From assembly GCA_000310025.1 (NCBI GenBank), contig FN648619.1, positions 44,451 to 108,450 on the forward strand: a stretch of DNA of 64,000 nucleotides. Reading direction: 5' to 3'. Of this stretch, positions 47,101 to 57,581 are shown piece after piece. How positions within the stretch are numbered: the first letter of the stretch is position 1; each line of letters opens with the position of its first letter. The DNA comes from Ectocarpus siliculosus (taxonomy: Eukaryota > Sar > Phaeophyceae > Ectocarpales > Ectocarpaceae). Under the pieces are notes generated by a model, which saw only the letters and a list, made by a program, of their open reading frames with translations, was not told the origin of the DNA and did no database searches. The translations under genes were made by a program, and so were the position numbers.

Positions 47101-48708
47101 CCTCCCTCACTGCCTCGCCAGCGACCTCCGAGTGCCGAAAACGTTCAAGGAGGCCATGCGGTCTCAACATTCAGAGTTGTGGGATGATGCAGTCGGTCGG
47201 GAGTTTTTCGGTCTGTTGGATGCAGGTACTTTTAGTCCGGTGTAGCAACCAGTAGAAAACTTCATCAACGCCAAGTGGGTATTCAACTGTAAGGCAGACG
47301 AGTACGGATGGCCGACGAAATTCAAGGCAAGACTTGTAGCGCGGGGGGACATGCAGAGGGCTTCGATTGATTTTGGAGAATTGTTTGCACCCACCCGTAT
47401 CCGTGTCTAGTGTGCGTTTGTTGGCAAGCTTTGGCATGTGAGCAGAACCTTGACTTGTGTCATTTCGATATTCAGCAGGCGTTTGTGCAGTCTGAGCTTG
47501 AAGAGGATGTTTTCATGCGTCTCCCGCAAGGTTGTGGTAGGTTATCTGGACTGATCGTGAAGCTATGCAAGAGTCTGTACGGTTTGAAGCAGGCGTCACG
47601 ACAATGGCATGCGCACCTGACGAGGTGTTTGTTACTTTTAGGATTTGTACAATGTTTGGCGGATGCATGTGTTTTTCGATTTATGGAGGATGGATGTGTG
47701 ATCATGATCATCGTGGTCCACGTGGATGACATTTTTGCCGTAGGGCAGAAGGAGAGATGTGACAAGTTTGGCAGAGACCTCAACGAGATGGTCCCCGTGA
47801 AGAACCTTGGGGAGTTGAGGTGGTACTCCGCGTGCTTTTACCAGAGAGATCTAGAGAGAGGCCTTTTGAGGATCTCGCAGCAAAGGTTTGCAGAAGAGTT
47901 GGCTGCAGAGTACGGCGTAGAGTGGGGGAAGAGTGTGCCCTTGCCTGTGAGCATGAAGCTCACCGACTTTGACGAGGACGAAGCGTGTGCTGATGTCCCT
48001 TTCCGCGAGTTGGTAGGATCCCTGATGTGGTTGGCCACTCAAACCAGGCCGGACATCGCGAATGCAGTACGAGCAGTAGCGCGGTATTGCGCGTCTCCCA
48101 AGATGGTGCACTGGAAGGCAGCACTTGGTATTTTAGGGTACGTGCGTAGGACGAGTTGGATGGGGATTACATTTGAGAGGGGTGTGGTGACTGGCATGAG
48201 CATGCAGGTGTTTGTGGATGCTGACTATGCGAGCAAGGCAGCAGACCGTAGGTCGGTTTCAGGAGGACTAGTGATGTGTGGGGGTGGGTGTGTGACTTGG
48301 TTTTCGAGGACGCAGAAGTGCGTTACGCTTTCCACAACGGAAGCAGAGTATGTGGCAATTGCCGACGTCTTGAAGGAGGTGCTTTTCTTGAGGCAAGTTT
48401 GGCGTTTTATGTTGCCAGATGCAGGTATGCCGTGCATTCAAATCTTCGAGGATAATCAGGGAGCGATTCAGATTGCGCACAACCCGATCACGAACTCAAA
48501 CTCGAAGCACATTGATGTACGGCATCACTTTATCAGGGAACTGGTAGAGAGGAAGGAGATTTCGATTACTCATGTGGCGTCGGAGTTTCAGCATGCAGAT
48601 TTCTTGACGAAGGCTATCAGCAAGGAATTCTTTTGCGTTGCACAGAGACTTTGTGATGAATTTGCAGTGACAGAGGTGTTTTGGGATCAAATCGTGCTTT
48701 GCCGTTGA
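42407..48708 (+). pseudogene. Copia gag-pol remnant
   Basis: Gag occupies about 42.4-43.5 kb and ends in a Cys/His cluster (HCYLHPRLFHTNAQC) in place of a classic CCHC knuckle. A Gln-rich linker coded by CAG repeats follows (43.6-44.1 kb). The protease motif DSGASNHF lies near 44.32 kb. The pre-integrase zinc-finger region (HASTGH...CVGCIEAK) is near 45.48-45.6 kb and the integrase core spans about 45.6-46.2 kb. A Pro/Ala-rich stretch covers about 46.4-47.0 kb. Reverse transcriptase (VVHVDDIF, the copia form of the YVDD box) is at about 47.2-47.9 kb, and RNase H (TLSTTEAEYVA) at about 48.2-48.6 kb. The coding region is fossil, with about three interruptions. Confidence 0.88.
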
Positions 48709-48974
48709 GTGGAAGAGAGAGGATATGTACGAGTTTGAACAAGAGATAGAGAGGGTCAAGTGGAGATGGTAGTGTTTTGGAAGGTTAATGTTAGGGATTT
48801 TTCTTGATGATTTGGAAGAGTTGGTATGCGATTGATTGTTTTTGGAGGAGGTATTGTTTTGGTGTTGGAGTTTTCGATTTTGTCTTGGTTTTGATTTGTT
48901 TTGGGATGAACTGGTATGATAAGGATGACTTTGATATTTTGTTGGAGCATGACGATGCATACGAGCAGGGGGGC

Positions 48975-49306
48975 TATTCGATATACTCGTAGCATAGCAT
49001 GGGGGTGGTATATTGCGTATAAATATGCGGGGATTGCAGTGACGAACTACGGAGGAACAAGAAGTTTCTTTGTGTTTTCCTTGGGAGTGTAGTAGATTGG
49101 TGGAGATTCATGGAGATTCGTTCTAGGTATTAAAGCGTTATGCGTGACTTGATGCCGTGATGGAATGACGAGCTCAAGCACGCCCCCGATGAATACAACA
49201 CGTTTTTCACCACGTCTACACGTCTTTACCTACCCGTGCGGCCCGTCATGGCCGAGTTGCTCTACGCTCCCATCACACACAACTGAGCCACCCGAATTAT
49301 CGATCA
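48975..49306 (+). repeat. 3' LTR of the copia element
   Basis: It is 332 bases long and matches the 5' LTR at all but about two positions. It is followed by the GAGGC target duplication. Confidence 0.9.
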
Positions 49307-49339
49307 GAGGCTGTGTGTCGGATTCCGGCGCCATGTTCT

Positions 49340-50065
49340 TTGATCCTTCCATGGAACTTGCGGCAACTTGGAATTGGGTCAGTTTCCATCGAAGTAGCGG
49401 GTGTGTGCTCCCGTGGAAGTTGTCTCTTGAACTTCCCCGAACCCGCGAAGAGTTTTTTTGGAAGTCATGACTTACATGGAAGTTCGTCCGTCGGACAACT
49501 CCCCAAAATTGTAAGGTTCTTTCCTGGAGGCACTTCACACACAACAAGAGATAGATAGCACGCTCCCCACAGAATACAACACTGGCTGGAGTAAGGAGTA
49601 TAGGCCAACGCGTATCCATCTCGTCAACCACGGGACGAAGGTAGCCTCCGCCTCCCCGTTCTTTTCGGAGGGTCTTGCAAAACAAACAGAGGCGGTTTGG
49701 GGCGTGTTGGGGTTTCAAATGCGGTATGGGGTTTCGAAAAAGCGTCTTGGTTCGGTACGGGGTCCTCCACGTACATCACGATGACGTCCATGCAGGAAGC
49801 GGGCATCCTAATGAAGGATTGCCATGGAAGCTCCCCATGCACGATTCCACGGTAGTCCTTCTCGATGACTTCCATGGGAGGTCGACTCCGGTGGAATACT
49901 TCCATGGAAGTTGTGCCATGAAGCTTTCATGGAAGTCAAACCTTTACCTGCCATGGAAGCTAGTCGACTTCCGCCAGCTTCTGTCATGGAAGCCGCTGTT
50001 GGACCTCCCCTACCTTAACTTCCACGGAAGTTCCCTTACGCCCATGGAAGTCGCTTGGCGAGGAA
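49340..50065. repeat. CTTCCATGGAAG motif cluster, right arm
   Basis: This is the continuation of the motif cluster beyond the copia insertion, with about 18 full or near copies of CTTCCATGGAAG. It is the mirror of 21,940-22,880. No coding content is seen. Confidence 0.8.
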
Positions 50066-50602
50066 ATCAGATTCACCAAGCTTGAGGAGGCACGCACATT
50101 TGTCAAATAGTGTAGGAGATCGCACTGCATGGGGGTCTCATCTCCTCTGTGGGTTACCAACAGCTACTGTAGTACCATTTTTTTTGGGTTTCCCTAGGTC
50201 GGAAAAAAATGTGTCGCTTGTCCGCTGTTGTTCCGCATTTCTTTGACCAACCAGTTCTCATGAGGTGACATGCCTTGTGCAACGCCGATATCCAAGCTGA
50301 ACGTGTCCTCCTGTTCCTGTCCTCTTGGTCCCTTCGACCGTGTCGTTCATGTTCGTAGACGATCTGAGGCGGACTACGTAGTAGGGACCAACCGTATTGT
50401 ATTGTGTGAATCATGGAACCATACTACGGGAAGAGGTTGTAGATATCGTGATTATTATCTTGTGTAAATGTTATTGCCGCGCGTCCCAAATCCAAAGTGT
50501 AAATGATCTCTACCCTCCTCAATTCGCTGCCCCAAACCTGACGCTAATTCGGAACACCAAGACCCTTTCGTGCCACCTGGTTGATTCTGACTCCCAGGTA
50601 GA

Positions 50603-51184
50603 ATGGACGAGAACGCAGCCACCTCCACGGCTCAAGCAACGGACAACAAGAAGCCCCCCGTCTACAACCACCGTACGAATGATGTTCCGTCGACACGATC
50701 TTCATCGTCCTTGTCAGCATCGTTATGCCCCTCGTCGCGCGCGGCCCCATTCTCTGCCCAAGACCAGCTTGACGCACAGCCTGCAAACTCATCGGTATCA
50801 AGGAAAAGCCCAGTGCTGCATGTTTTTAGAACTCCCGGCCAGGCAGCGGCAGCGGGCGACAAGGAAGGTTTGCTCGCTAGTTTCCTCTTCAAATATTGCG
50901 CCGACGTGTCAAGCGAGAAACATATGAGCCATAAGTTAGAGAGATGCACGGTTCTGTTCATTTTGCGCCACTCGATCGCTGAAGTCGATATTTTCTTGGC
51001 CAATATTTGCTTCTTGTCTTCTGCATCTCTCTCCACGTTCTTCTGTCTCAGCTGTTGTTCGATCCGCGAAGGTTTGGTTGTGTATCGCGGGCGGTTGCTG
51101 AAGGGCTACATAAGAAGCGAGACATTTGGGTGGAATATTTCCGTCTCAATGATTGCTCCATTAGATCCAACTAGAGACGCCTAA
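50603..51184 (+). CDS. Ser/Ala-rich ORF shared by both arms (right copy)
   Basis: The frame begins MDENAATSTAQATDNKKPPV and is similar to the left-arm ORF at 21396-21013 through FKYCADVSSEKHMSHKL, after which the arms diverge. A possible donor follows GDKEG (GGAAG|GTTTGC). An acceptor-like CTGACTCCCAG|GT precedes the Met. The function is unknown. Confidence 0.35.
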   Translation: MDENAATSTAQATDNKKPPVYNHRTNDVPSTRSSSSLSASLCPSSRAAPFSAQDQLDAQPANSSVSRKSPVLHVFRTPGQAAAAGDKEGLLASFLFKYCADVSSEKHMSHKLERCTVLFILRHSIAEVDIFLANICFLSSASLSTFFCLSCCSIREGLVVYRGRLLKGYIRSETFGWNISVSMIAPLDPTRDA

Positions 51185-51365
51185 GCGAATGGTCTGGCTA
51201 TGAATCGATCCTTGTGTTTTCTAGCGCCTATTCATGGAGCCTGGGCCACGCTTAGAAACGGTAGAGGGTACAGACGTCGCAATCGACATGCCTTTTGGTC
51301 TTCCTTCGAGTGCCATATGCATACTTTCGGGCAAAGCGTTCAAACCATACGGCACTGGAGGCGTT

Positions 51366-51617
51366 GACTGCCGACTATTATCTGCAGGCCCATGCTGGTG
51401 CACACTTTGCTACAGTTCACGGACGAGGGCTTTTTTTGTGACACTTCGCCGGGCACGACAGTGGGACACGCTCAGCGCCATCAACTTCCTATCCCCTCTT
51501 GCTTTTGAAGCTTTCGACGAGCCAAATGTCGACAGCTCAGCAATCGTGTGCCATACTCTCAGCACCCTTGGATATGCCCAACATCTGAGTGTTCCTCTTG
51601 ATCCTCATTTAATGTAG
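51366..51617 (+). CDS. Exon-like ORF shared by both arms, unknown (right copy)
   Basis: The shared portion begins near a TATCTGCAG acceptor and reads SAGPCWCTLCYSSRTRAFFV, LSAINFLSPLAFEAFDEPNV and CHTLSTLGYAQHL. It mirrors 20597-20358. The frame is open further upstream to 51234, but the conserved part starts here. Confidence 0.4.
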   Translation, partial: DCRLLSAGPCWCTLCYSSRTRAFFVTLRRARQWDTLSAINFLSPLAFEAFDEPNVDSSAIVCHTLSTLGYAQHLSVPLDPHLM

Positions 51618-51785
51618 GAGAGTCGGAAGAAGTGGGGCATGACGGCTCCGCAAGTTATTTTTCATACGGATCTGCTGACCCGCGTCACTCAGGAGCCAAC
51701 AAGTCCGGGGTAGTGCTGAAGCTCCTCCGAACAGGACACCCACAGTGTTTCCGTCCCTTTTCCTCTCCTGGCTTGACTCCCCTTC

Positions 51786-52091
51786 TTGGGCTCTGTTTTG
51801 CGTGCAGGTTCGGGCCCTTACCCCTTGCGGCCAAGGCCCACCCACGGCGCGGTGGTGAAACAAGCACTCAGCATATTCAAGTCTTCCGCATCACAACCCG
51901 GCGGCCCCGGTGTACCAGTCCTGTCGGCATTCCCGTTATCTTCAGCTCACACCGCAATCCCTCCCGCAAAGGAACCACCCATCCCAATGCGCTGTCAGGT
52001 GCAAACGAACAGCGAACCTTCAGAAATTCGTGGTCCCTTCACTTCCAGTTTTGACATGGCGATGTTGTCTGCTTCGAAATCTGTGACTTGA
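51786..52091 (+). CDS. Exon-like ORF shared by both arms, unknown (right copy)
   Basis: After the acceptor TGCGTGCAG|GT the frame reads GPYPLRPRPTHGAVVKQAL and ends FTSSFDMAMLSASKSVT. It mirrors 20192-19887 with close to 90% identity and no stop in either copy. Confidence 0.4.
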   Translation: MGSVLRAGSGPYPLRPRPTHGAVVKQALSIFKSSASQPGGPGVPVLSAFPLSSAHTAIPPAKEPPIPMRCQVQTNSEPSEIRGPFTSSFDMAMLSASKSVT

Positions 52092-52203
52092 TTACCCAGC
52101 TGATTTTAATGTGCCGACCGAAAGGTAGAACAAATCTTGTCGATCTCGCCCTTGCAAGGGAACCCGGATACGGTAGAGTCTAAGCAAGTATTCCGGGTAG
52201 GCG

Positions 52204-52842
52204 ATGACGTTAAAGTTTCCCGGCTGGGCCATAGGTAAGAATAGAGCCTGCCCATTGACTCATCGACGGTATGATCTGCCTGTCAGAGCTTCTGCGTGGT
52301 TCAGTGTGCGTGGCGGTGCAGCCGCGAATCATTTATATATTGCTATTGTTGTTGTTGTTGTTGTTGTTGTTGTGTTTGGAGCGATTTCCCGTGTCACGCG
52401 GCCCGTTAAGGGCATAGGCAAGTGTGTACTGATTTCACGCCGAGAATTGGACGGTACGAATAAGGCCCACTCTGCTCCCCTTTCGAATATGCAGCACCGG
52501 GGGTGCTCGAATCTGGCGAGGTATGGCCCTCTGGACTCTCCACCTCGCGCCTGTCAGTTGCATAAGAGGGTGGGCCAGTTTACCACCGACCGCCACGGAG
52601 CACTGTTCAGAGCCACCCGTGAAGGAAACGGTGAGGAAGTAGCAGCTGAGGTGTCTGTTTCCGTCTGTCAGCTCGGTCACGTCAGGTTTCGTGGCCGTGC
52701 CTGCAGCAAGGTTATTTTGTTGATCACTTCCTGCCTTGACCATTTGAGTGTGTTCGATATTGTGCTCCTCTTTCACATTTCACGTTTTCAGACAGACAAA
52801 TTGTTGAGACACAAACACCCACACAATTCATACGCAAAGTGA
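52204..52842 (+). CDS. Shared ORF containing an EsV-1-7 exon (right copy)
   Basis: The probable exon is 52,495-52,630, 136 bases from ATATGCAG|CAC to AACG|GTGAGG. It encodes HRGCSNLARYGPLDSPPRAC then QLHKRVGQF. The residues C, C-X2-H and the trailing K-R-V-G fit the EsV-1-7 unit. The mirror exon (19,496-19,361) has the same length, the same splice sites and the same translation. A (GTT)n stretch upstream gives a Val run in the open frame that is probably intronic. Confidence 0.5.
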   Translation: MTLKFPGWAIGKNRACPLTHRRYDLPVRASAWFSVRGGAAANHLYIAIVVVVVVVVVFGAISRVTRPVKGIGKCVLISRRELDGTNKAHSAPLSNMQHRGCSNLARYGPLDSPPRACQLHKRVGQFTTDRHGALFRATREGNGEEVAAEVSVSVCQLGHVRFRGRACSKVILLITSCLDHLSVFDIVLLFHISRFQTDKLLRHKHPHNSYAK

Positions 52843-53732
52843 ACAGTCAACCGTTATTCTCGTATGAGCCCCACCCCGCGCCACAAACGATGCGACAACT
52901 CGTCATTAATCCACCCCCGTGTCGTTCCTACATCCCGTCTGCCTCGTTCATGTGGAACTCAGCTTTCAGGGAACTGGCGGCAGCTACCGTCAAGTCTCCT
53001 CCGCCCTGCAGCATCAACAAAGGTAAAATCATGAGCGGCCGCGTTGCAGAAACTTTCGGTGTTTGTTCTTCACCTTCGACCCCCCCTTTTTGCAACCTTC
53101 ACACCCAAAAGTCCCCTACTATTTTCGCCCTAAGTTGCTGACTGGTTTCGTCTCCGAAACGACGTCGTGGTTCCTTCAGCCATGATTTTGCTGCTGTCGG
53201 GAGCGAACGGCGAATGCTATAGGCCTTTCTCAAACAACGGAAGAGTGATATTGAGGATTCCCCCCCCCCCTTCAGCGAAGTACCGCGCCACGCAATAATG
53301 AAGTGACGACAGAATGTGCGACACCAATGATTTTTTCGCCGAACTCCCCTTTCAAACCCAACTGTCCTTACGTGACTTGGCGGCGTCGGACCAATCCCGG
53401 CTACGTTCGACAGAAAGTAACGACCGGTCCTCTTCTTCATCCCATCCTAAGCCAGGGAAAACCTCTGCCACTCGTGGACAGGTGTTGAAACGTGAGATGA
53501 CGAAGGTGGATAGAGGAGAGGGGGGCGCGAAAGGCTCTGTTGTCTATCTAGTGTTGTCTTGCACGCTGTATGTGATATTCGTATATGTACACCCTGATAC
53601 ATGATGCAGATAGTGCTAGGCTGAAGAGTACCCTCGGGATGACGCTGACTTGTTGCTCATTTCCGTGGAACTTTTGAGACGTGTAACAACAAGCGGTAGC
53701 TCGGCCTCGTTCGTTTCCTCCTAGATACATGA

Positions 53733-54248
53733 TTGATCGGTCTCTACCGATCTGTTGTACTACTGTTTTCCACAAATCCCAGGCGCCAACCGGCCGGGGC
53801 TATCCGGTGGGCACAACGGTGGAAGTCAGTCGTCGCGGAATCGCTCCTGCCTCTTCCCAGGGTGAGAAAGATCGAAACCGAAGACAGAGACTCAGAGTCC
53901 TCCAATTCCTTGACAAGCAACACCTTGCAGTCTGGGTGTTTTTTGTACCACCGTAGAAGGCGGAGGGCGTTTTGTGAGCCTTCCATGGCAAAGTCCGATG
54001 TCTTCTGCGTTCGACAAGGCGAACGAACATTGTCGGGCTGCAGAACAAAACAAACGTCGTTGTTAGGGCTTTGCGACTCATCTCTGCCTACATTCGGGCC
54101 TTTTCCTGCACAGGGACTGGACTCCACCCAAGGTCCATCGCCAAACCCACGTCAAGCCAACAGTACATTCTTGCCGCTTGTTCGTGTGTTGAATGGTGGA
54201 GATCGTATGAGAAACTACCTGAAATGGAGACCAAAGGCTTCTTGGTAG
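53733..54248 (+). CDS. ORF shared by both arms, unknown (right copy)
   Basis: This frame of 171 codons begins MIGLYRSVVLLFSTNPRRQ. It matches the left-arm ORF at 17714-17295 for most of its first half. It lies between the two EsV-1-7 exons in the same direction, so it could be intron with a long open frame or part of the same gene. An antisense frame is also open here. Confidence 0.3.
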   Translation: MIGLYRSVVLLFSTNPRRQPAGAIRWAQRWKSVVAESLLPLPRVRKIETEDRDSESSNSLTSNTLQSGCFLYHRRRRRAFCEPSMAKSDVFCVRQGERTLSGCRTKQTSLLGLCDSSLPTFGPFPAQGLDSTQGPSPNPRQANSTFLPLVRVLNGGDRMRNYLKWRPKASW

Positions 54249-54367
54249 GGACGTGCGGTGTCAGTCGTTGACAAAACTTCCAATGGTAGCCTTCCAGGCA
54301 AGTGTTGAGTTCAAGGTTCCACGAATATCTGAGTATTCAACGTGTCTGCAATCGTCGCCCATACCAG

Positions 54368-54490
54368 ATGTGACGCTCGGCCCGACTACGGCCTGCCGGG
54401 TGCAACGCGCGCCGTGTACTGCTTCTCCCACAAGAAGGGCCCAATGGTGCAACTCTTCAAGGAAACCCCTGCCCTTCCAGACAATCCTGG
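54368..54490 (+). CDS. EsV-1-7 domain exon (right copy)
   Basis: This 123-base exon runs from ACCAG|ATG to CCTGG|GTAAGC and reads RCDARPDYGLPGATRAVYC then FSHKKGPMVQLFK. It has the full C-X16-C-X2-H core. Its length and acceptor are identical to those of the left-arm exon (17,028-16,906), and the donor is canonical here. The missing first Cys is expected from the preceding exon, which I could not identify. Confidence 0.55.
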
Positions 54491-54789
54491 GTAAGCTGAG
54501 TGCGCTGTTGCCCCAATTGTCACAAGGTTGGTGTTGTGTCGTGTTTTGTAACCAAGAAGTATTTGAGTGTCAGGAGTACAGACGGTACCTCATTTTGAAA
54601 CTATCGCGATACAGTTGCTTACGACTGTCGTACGGCGGAGGGTCCGAATATAGAGGAGATACGGTCGATGCAGCCGTTTCTTTCTAGCTTCTTGTTTCCT
54701 TCCAGGCCGCAGATGAGCAACGAAGTGCCGTTCCGTTTCGCCTGTCGGCATCCCAGAAACATGTGATCGAGGTCCTTTTTTAGAGAACA

Positions 54790-55722
54790 TTGACAGATAC
54801 GTCGGACACCATGCCGTTGCCTGTTACGTCACATCGCTGCAGGAAGGCAACCACGGGCAAACCTCGCAGCCAGGCTCCCACTGAACCAGCAGCAGCAGCT
54901 GCATCAGTTGGAACAAAGAATCCCCGAGCCCCGAGTAACATAGATCGCAACGCGGCTAAGAAAGCGCGACGAGGGCAACAGGAAACGGAGGAAGACAATG
55001 ACGCCGATGTCTCAGGCACGCACAGAAGCAAAAAGAGGAGTTCGGGCGGAAAGGACGAACGGGGCGCGATTTCCAGCTCCACGGTGGCTGGGGAAAACCT
55101 GACGAAAACGACCGCTAAGACTTCTGCACCGTCCTTCCCATCTCCAGCTCCTGCCGCCGAAGCCAACCCCCCGTCTTCTCCCAATAACCGGCTGGCCGAC
55201 TCGTCGGGGATGGCCCCATCCGTAGAGTTTCTCGTACTTAGGCAGGCGAGGGAGGATGCCAAGACGGAGGCCGAGGCCAGCGGCCTGGGGAGAAGACCCC
55301 GCGCGCCGTCACGGCGGGCCCTGGAAGCGGCGGGCCGGCTGAAGGGCACCGGTGCACAATGGATGAGTCGCGAGAAGAAGGCGGAGGATCTGAGACTCAA
55401 GGCGGAGCTGAGGCAGCAACGGAAGCAGTACCAGGCGGCAGGCCTGAAGTCTGGCGTTGTGCTAGAGATGTTCGTACCGGAGGCGACCGGGACCGAGGCA
55501 GCGGGTGATGGGATCGAGGAGAGGGATGGGGAGGTACGAGGAGAGGGGGGTGCAACGACGCTCAGAGGCAGTAACCCCGGATGGCAGAAGGTCTCGCCAG
55601 AAGTTCTCTCAGCGCCTTCTTCAAAGCAGCATGGTACGGGACAGAGGGAAGAAACGTCCGTAGGAAGAGGACAGAAGCCTTCAAAGCAAGCCAGGTCCAC
55701 CGCAGTAGCGGAGAGCGGTTAG
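54790..55722 (+). CDS. Conserved basic, low-complexity protein (right copy)
   Basis: This frame of 310 codons contains SHRCRKATTGKPRSQ, an Ala-rich run, basic clusters (AAKKARRGQQ, RSKKRSSGGK), FLVLRQAREDAKTEAEASG and the helical segment REKKAEDLRLKAELRQQRKQ. It ends QARSTAVAESG. Identity to the left copy (15664-16600) is about 90% by eye, with in-frame indels only. The true start may be ATG at about 54,811 (MPLPVTSH) or an upstream splice at GACAG|AT (54,797). The function is unknown. The basic stretches suggest a nuclear location. Confidence 0.55.
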   Translation: MTDTSDTMPLPVTSHRCRKATTGKPRSQAPTEPAAAAASVGTKNPRAPSNIDRNAAKKARRGQQETEEDNDADVSGTHRSKKRSSGGKDERGAISSSTVAGENLTKTTAKTSAPSFPSPAPAAEANPPSSPNNRLADSSGMAPSVEFLVLRQAREDAKTEAEASGLGRRPRAPSRRALEAAGRLKGTGAQWMSREKKAEDLRLKAELRQQRKQYQAAGLKSGVVLEMFVPEATGTEAAGDGIEERDGEVRGEGGATTLRGSNPGWQKVSPEVLSAPSSKQHGTGQREETSVGRGQKPSKQARSTAVAESG

Positions 55723-55973
55723 CTCAAAATACGACCTTCACAGCGGTGTACGGTACGGCATGAGTGCTGGACTCTGCGTCGACCGACCGCGTGGCGTCGT
55801 GCTGCTGCTGCCGCCGCCGAAGCCATCCGGAGTTGAGCGGCTAAGAACGCTGCGAGACATCCAGGATACGAGAAGCTGGTACTGCTCTCCGGGCAATACT
55901 CGAGAACGTACGTTTTATCAAGAAGGGGAACAGGAGGACAGACCAAGAGCGACATTAAAGTGACATCGAGGTG

Positions 55974-57310
55974 CTCCCTACACGTGGCATGCGCCGAGAA
56001 AGTACTAATATGTTCTTTTTAGGGGTTGTTTTGTGTTTTTTTGCACACAGGGGCACGCACATCGACGAAGGTCGTACATGTACCCCCGTTGAATTTCGCT
56101 TCTGGGCGCGCTCTGGCAGAGTAGGGTATGACGGATGACGTGAGGGTTCAGGGCGTAGAGTTTGCATGTGAAGGCTTTTTCTGCCTGGAGGATTGTTTTC
56201 GTAGTCGCGAACGTGTGGAGGGGTCTCATGGCCAGCGGTCGGTGGTTTTCAACTATTGTCAGGAGCGCTATCTTGGCCAACAAAGTTTCATGCTGTATGT
56301 GTTCAACGGTAGTTGCTTGCATTGGAACCGTAGGGCGTGTTTCGAAGCGGCCGTGTTGTGGTACGGTCTACAGCTTGTAAAGAAGAAGCAGGTACTACGT
56401 GTTTGTGTTTCCCGTCACGAAATGTTTGTCGATTGGAGATAGTAGAGAGCTCCGGTCAAATTTCGCGTCGTACGTACGTAGTTGCGGTCACGCTGCTTGG
56501 TGACGCCAGACTTGTGGTCGTAGAAATTATGTACTAACCATCTACCGAAGGACAACAATGTTGGGGCCCGGCTTTATTCGAGACTGATTTCTGGATAGCA
56601 ATGTCGGGATATGAACTGAAGGTACACATCAATATGCATTTATGAGCCTTTACAGGTTTGTGTTCGTACTCCCTACACGTGGCATGCGCCAAGAAAGTAC
56701 TAAATATGTTCTTTGTAGGGGTTGCTTTGCGTTTGGTTGCACACAGGGGCACGCACATCGACGAAGGTCGTGTATGTGCCCCCGTTGAATTTCGTCGCTG
56801 GGCGCGCTCTGGCAGGGTAGGGTATGACGGATGACGTGAGGGTTCAGGGCGTAGAGTTTGCATATGAAGGTTTCTTCTGCCTGGAGGAGTGTTTTCGTAA
56901 TCGCGAACGTGTGGAGAGGTCTCATGGCTAGCGGTCGGTGGTTTTCAACTATTGTCAGGAGCGCTATCTTGGCCGATAGAACAAAGTTTCATGTTGTATG
57001 TGTTCAACGCATTGGAACCGTAGGGCGTGTTTCGAAGCGGCCGTGTTGTGGTACGGTCTACAGCTTGTAAAGAAGAAGCAGGTACTACGTGTTTGTGTTT
57101 CCCGTCACGAAATGTTTGTCGATTGGAGATACTAGAGAGCTCCGGTCAAAATTTCGCGTCGTACGTACGTAGTTGCGGTCACGCTGCTTGGTGACGCCAG
57201 ACTTGCACATTGCCGAATGACAACATAGGTTGGGGGCCCGGCTTTATTCGAGACTGATTTCTCGATATTCATGTGTAAATTGCAGGATCTTAAGTGAAGA
57301 CAAATATATC
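55974..57310. repeat. Tandem duplication at the outer end of the right arm, two units of about 695 bp
   Basis: Both units begin CTCCCTACACGTGGCATGCG (55,974 and 56,669) and run through GGCCCGGCTTTATTCGAGAC to CATGAGC-like sequence. The left arm has one diverged copy (14,760-15,270, minus strand). Minus-strand frames of about 100 codons are open in both units but are not conserved on the left. Confidence 0.8.
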
Positions 57311-57581
57311 AATATGCATTCATGAGCTTTTTCAGAGGGGTGCTGTGTGCCTTGCGTTCACAAAATATGACTAGTTTGACTAGTTTGTGTTCATTCAAGA
57401 ACGTTGTGCTTGGTGCTTGAAAATCTCGCACTGTCTGGTGCTTGGCATTCTTAGGAGGAAAGTCAATATGATGGAGAATACTGACCACGGTTCACGCTTC
57501 CTTGTTAATTTACCCCTCGTGGCGCGGTGTGCCCACCTGAACGACGTGCAACGACGACCGTGAGGTGATGTCCGTCACCAC

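Larger units (their letters stand above)
41991..49306 (+). mobile_element. Ty1/copia LTR retrotransposon, 7.3 kb
   Basis: The two LTRs are 332 bases each and are bracketed by the direct repeat GAGGC (41,986-41,990 and 49,307-49,311), a 5-base target duplication typical of copia elements. Domain order is gag, protease, integrase, reverse transcriptase, RNase H, which identifies Ty1/copia. The LTRs differ at only about two positions by eye, so insertion was recent. A G-rich polypurine tract (GAGCAGGGGGGC) precedes the 3' LTR. The internal reading frame is interrupted about three times, so the copy appears broken. It is absent from the mirror position in the left arm (about 22,898-22,902). Confidence 0.92.
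32990..56600. repeat. Right arm of the large inverted duplication
   Basis: This is the reverse-complement partner of 14.7-31.76 kb. Without the 7.3 kb copia element its length (about 16.3 kb) is close to that of the left arm. The outer end is marked by a block found once on the left (14,760-15,270) and twice in tandem on the right (55,974-57,310). Gene content mirrors the left arm, but the MORN gene here is decayed. Confidence 0.9.

Noticed and set aside
54780-55700. Minus-strand frame of 306 codons opposite the conserved basic protein
   Set aside because: It is open only because the sense strand is GC-rich. The sense strand has in-frame indels and charged helical content, and its direction agrees with neighbouring exons.
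14700-56600. Palindrome as a plain assembly fold-back artefact
   Set aside because: The arms are clearly diverged, contain private insertions (copia, SINE-like, non-autonomous repeat) and differ in gene integrity, none of which a recent artefact would show.
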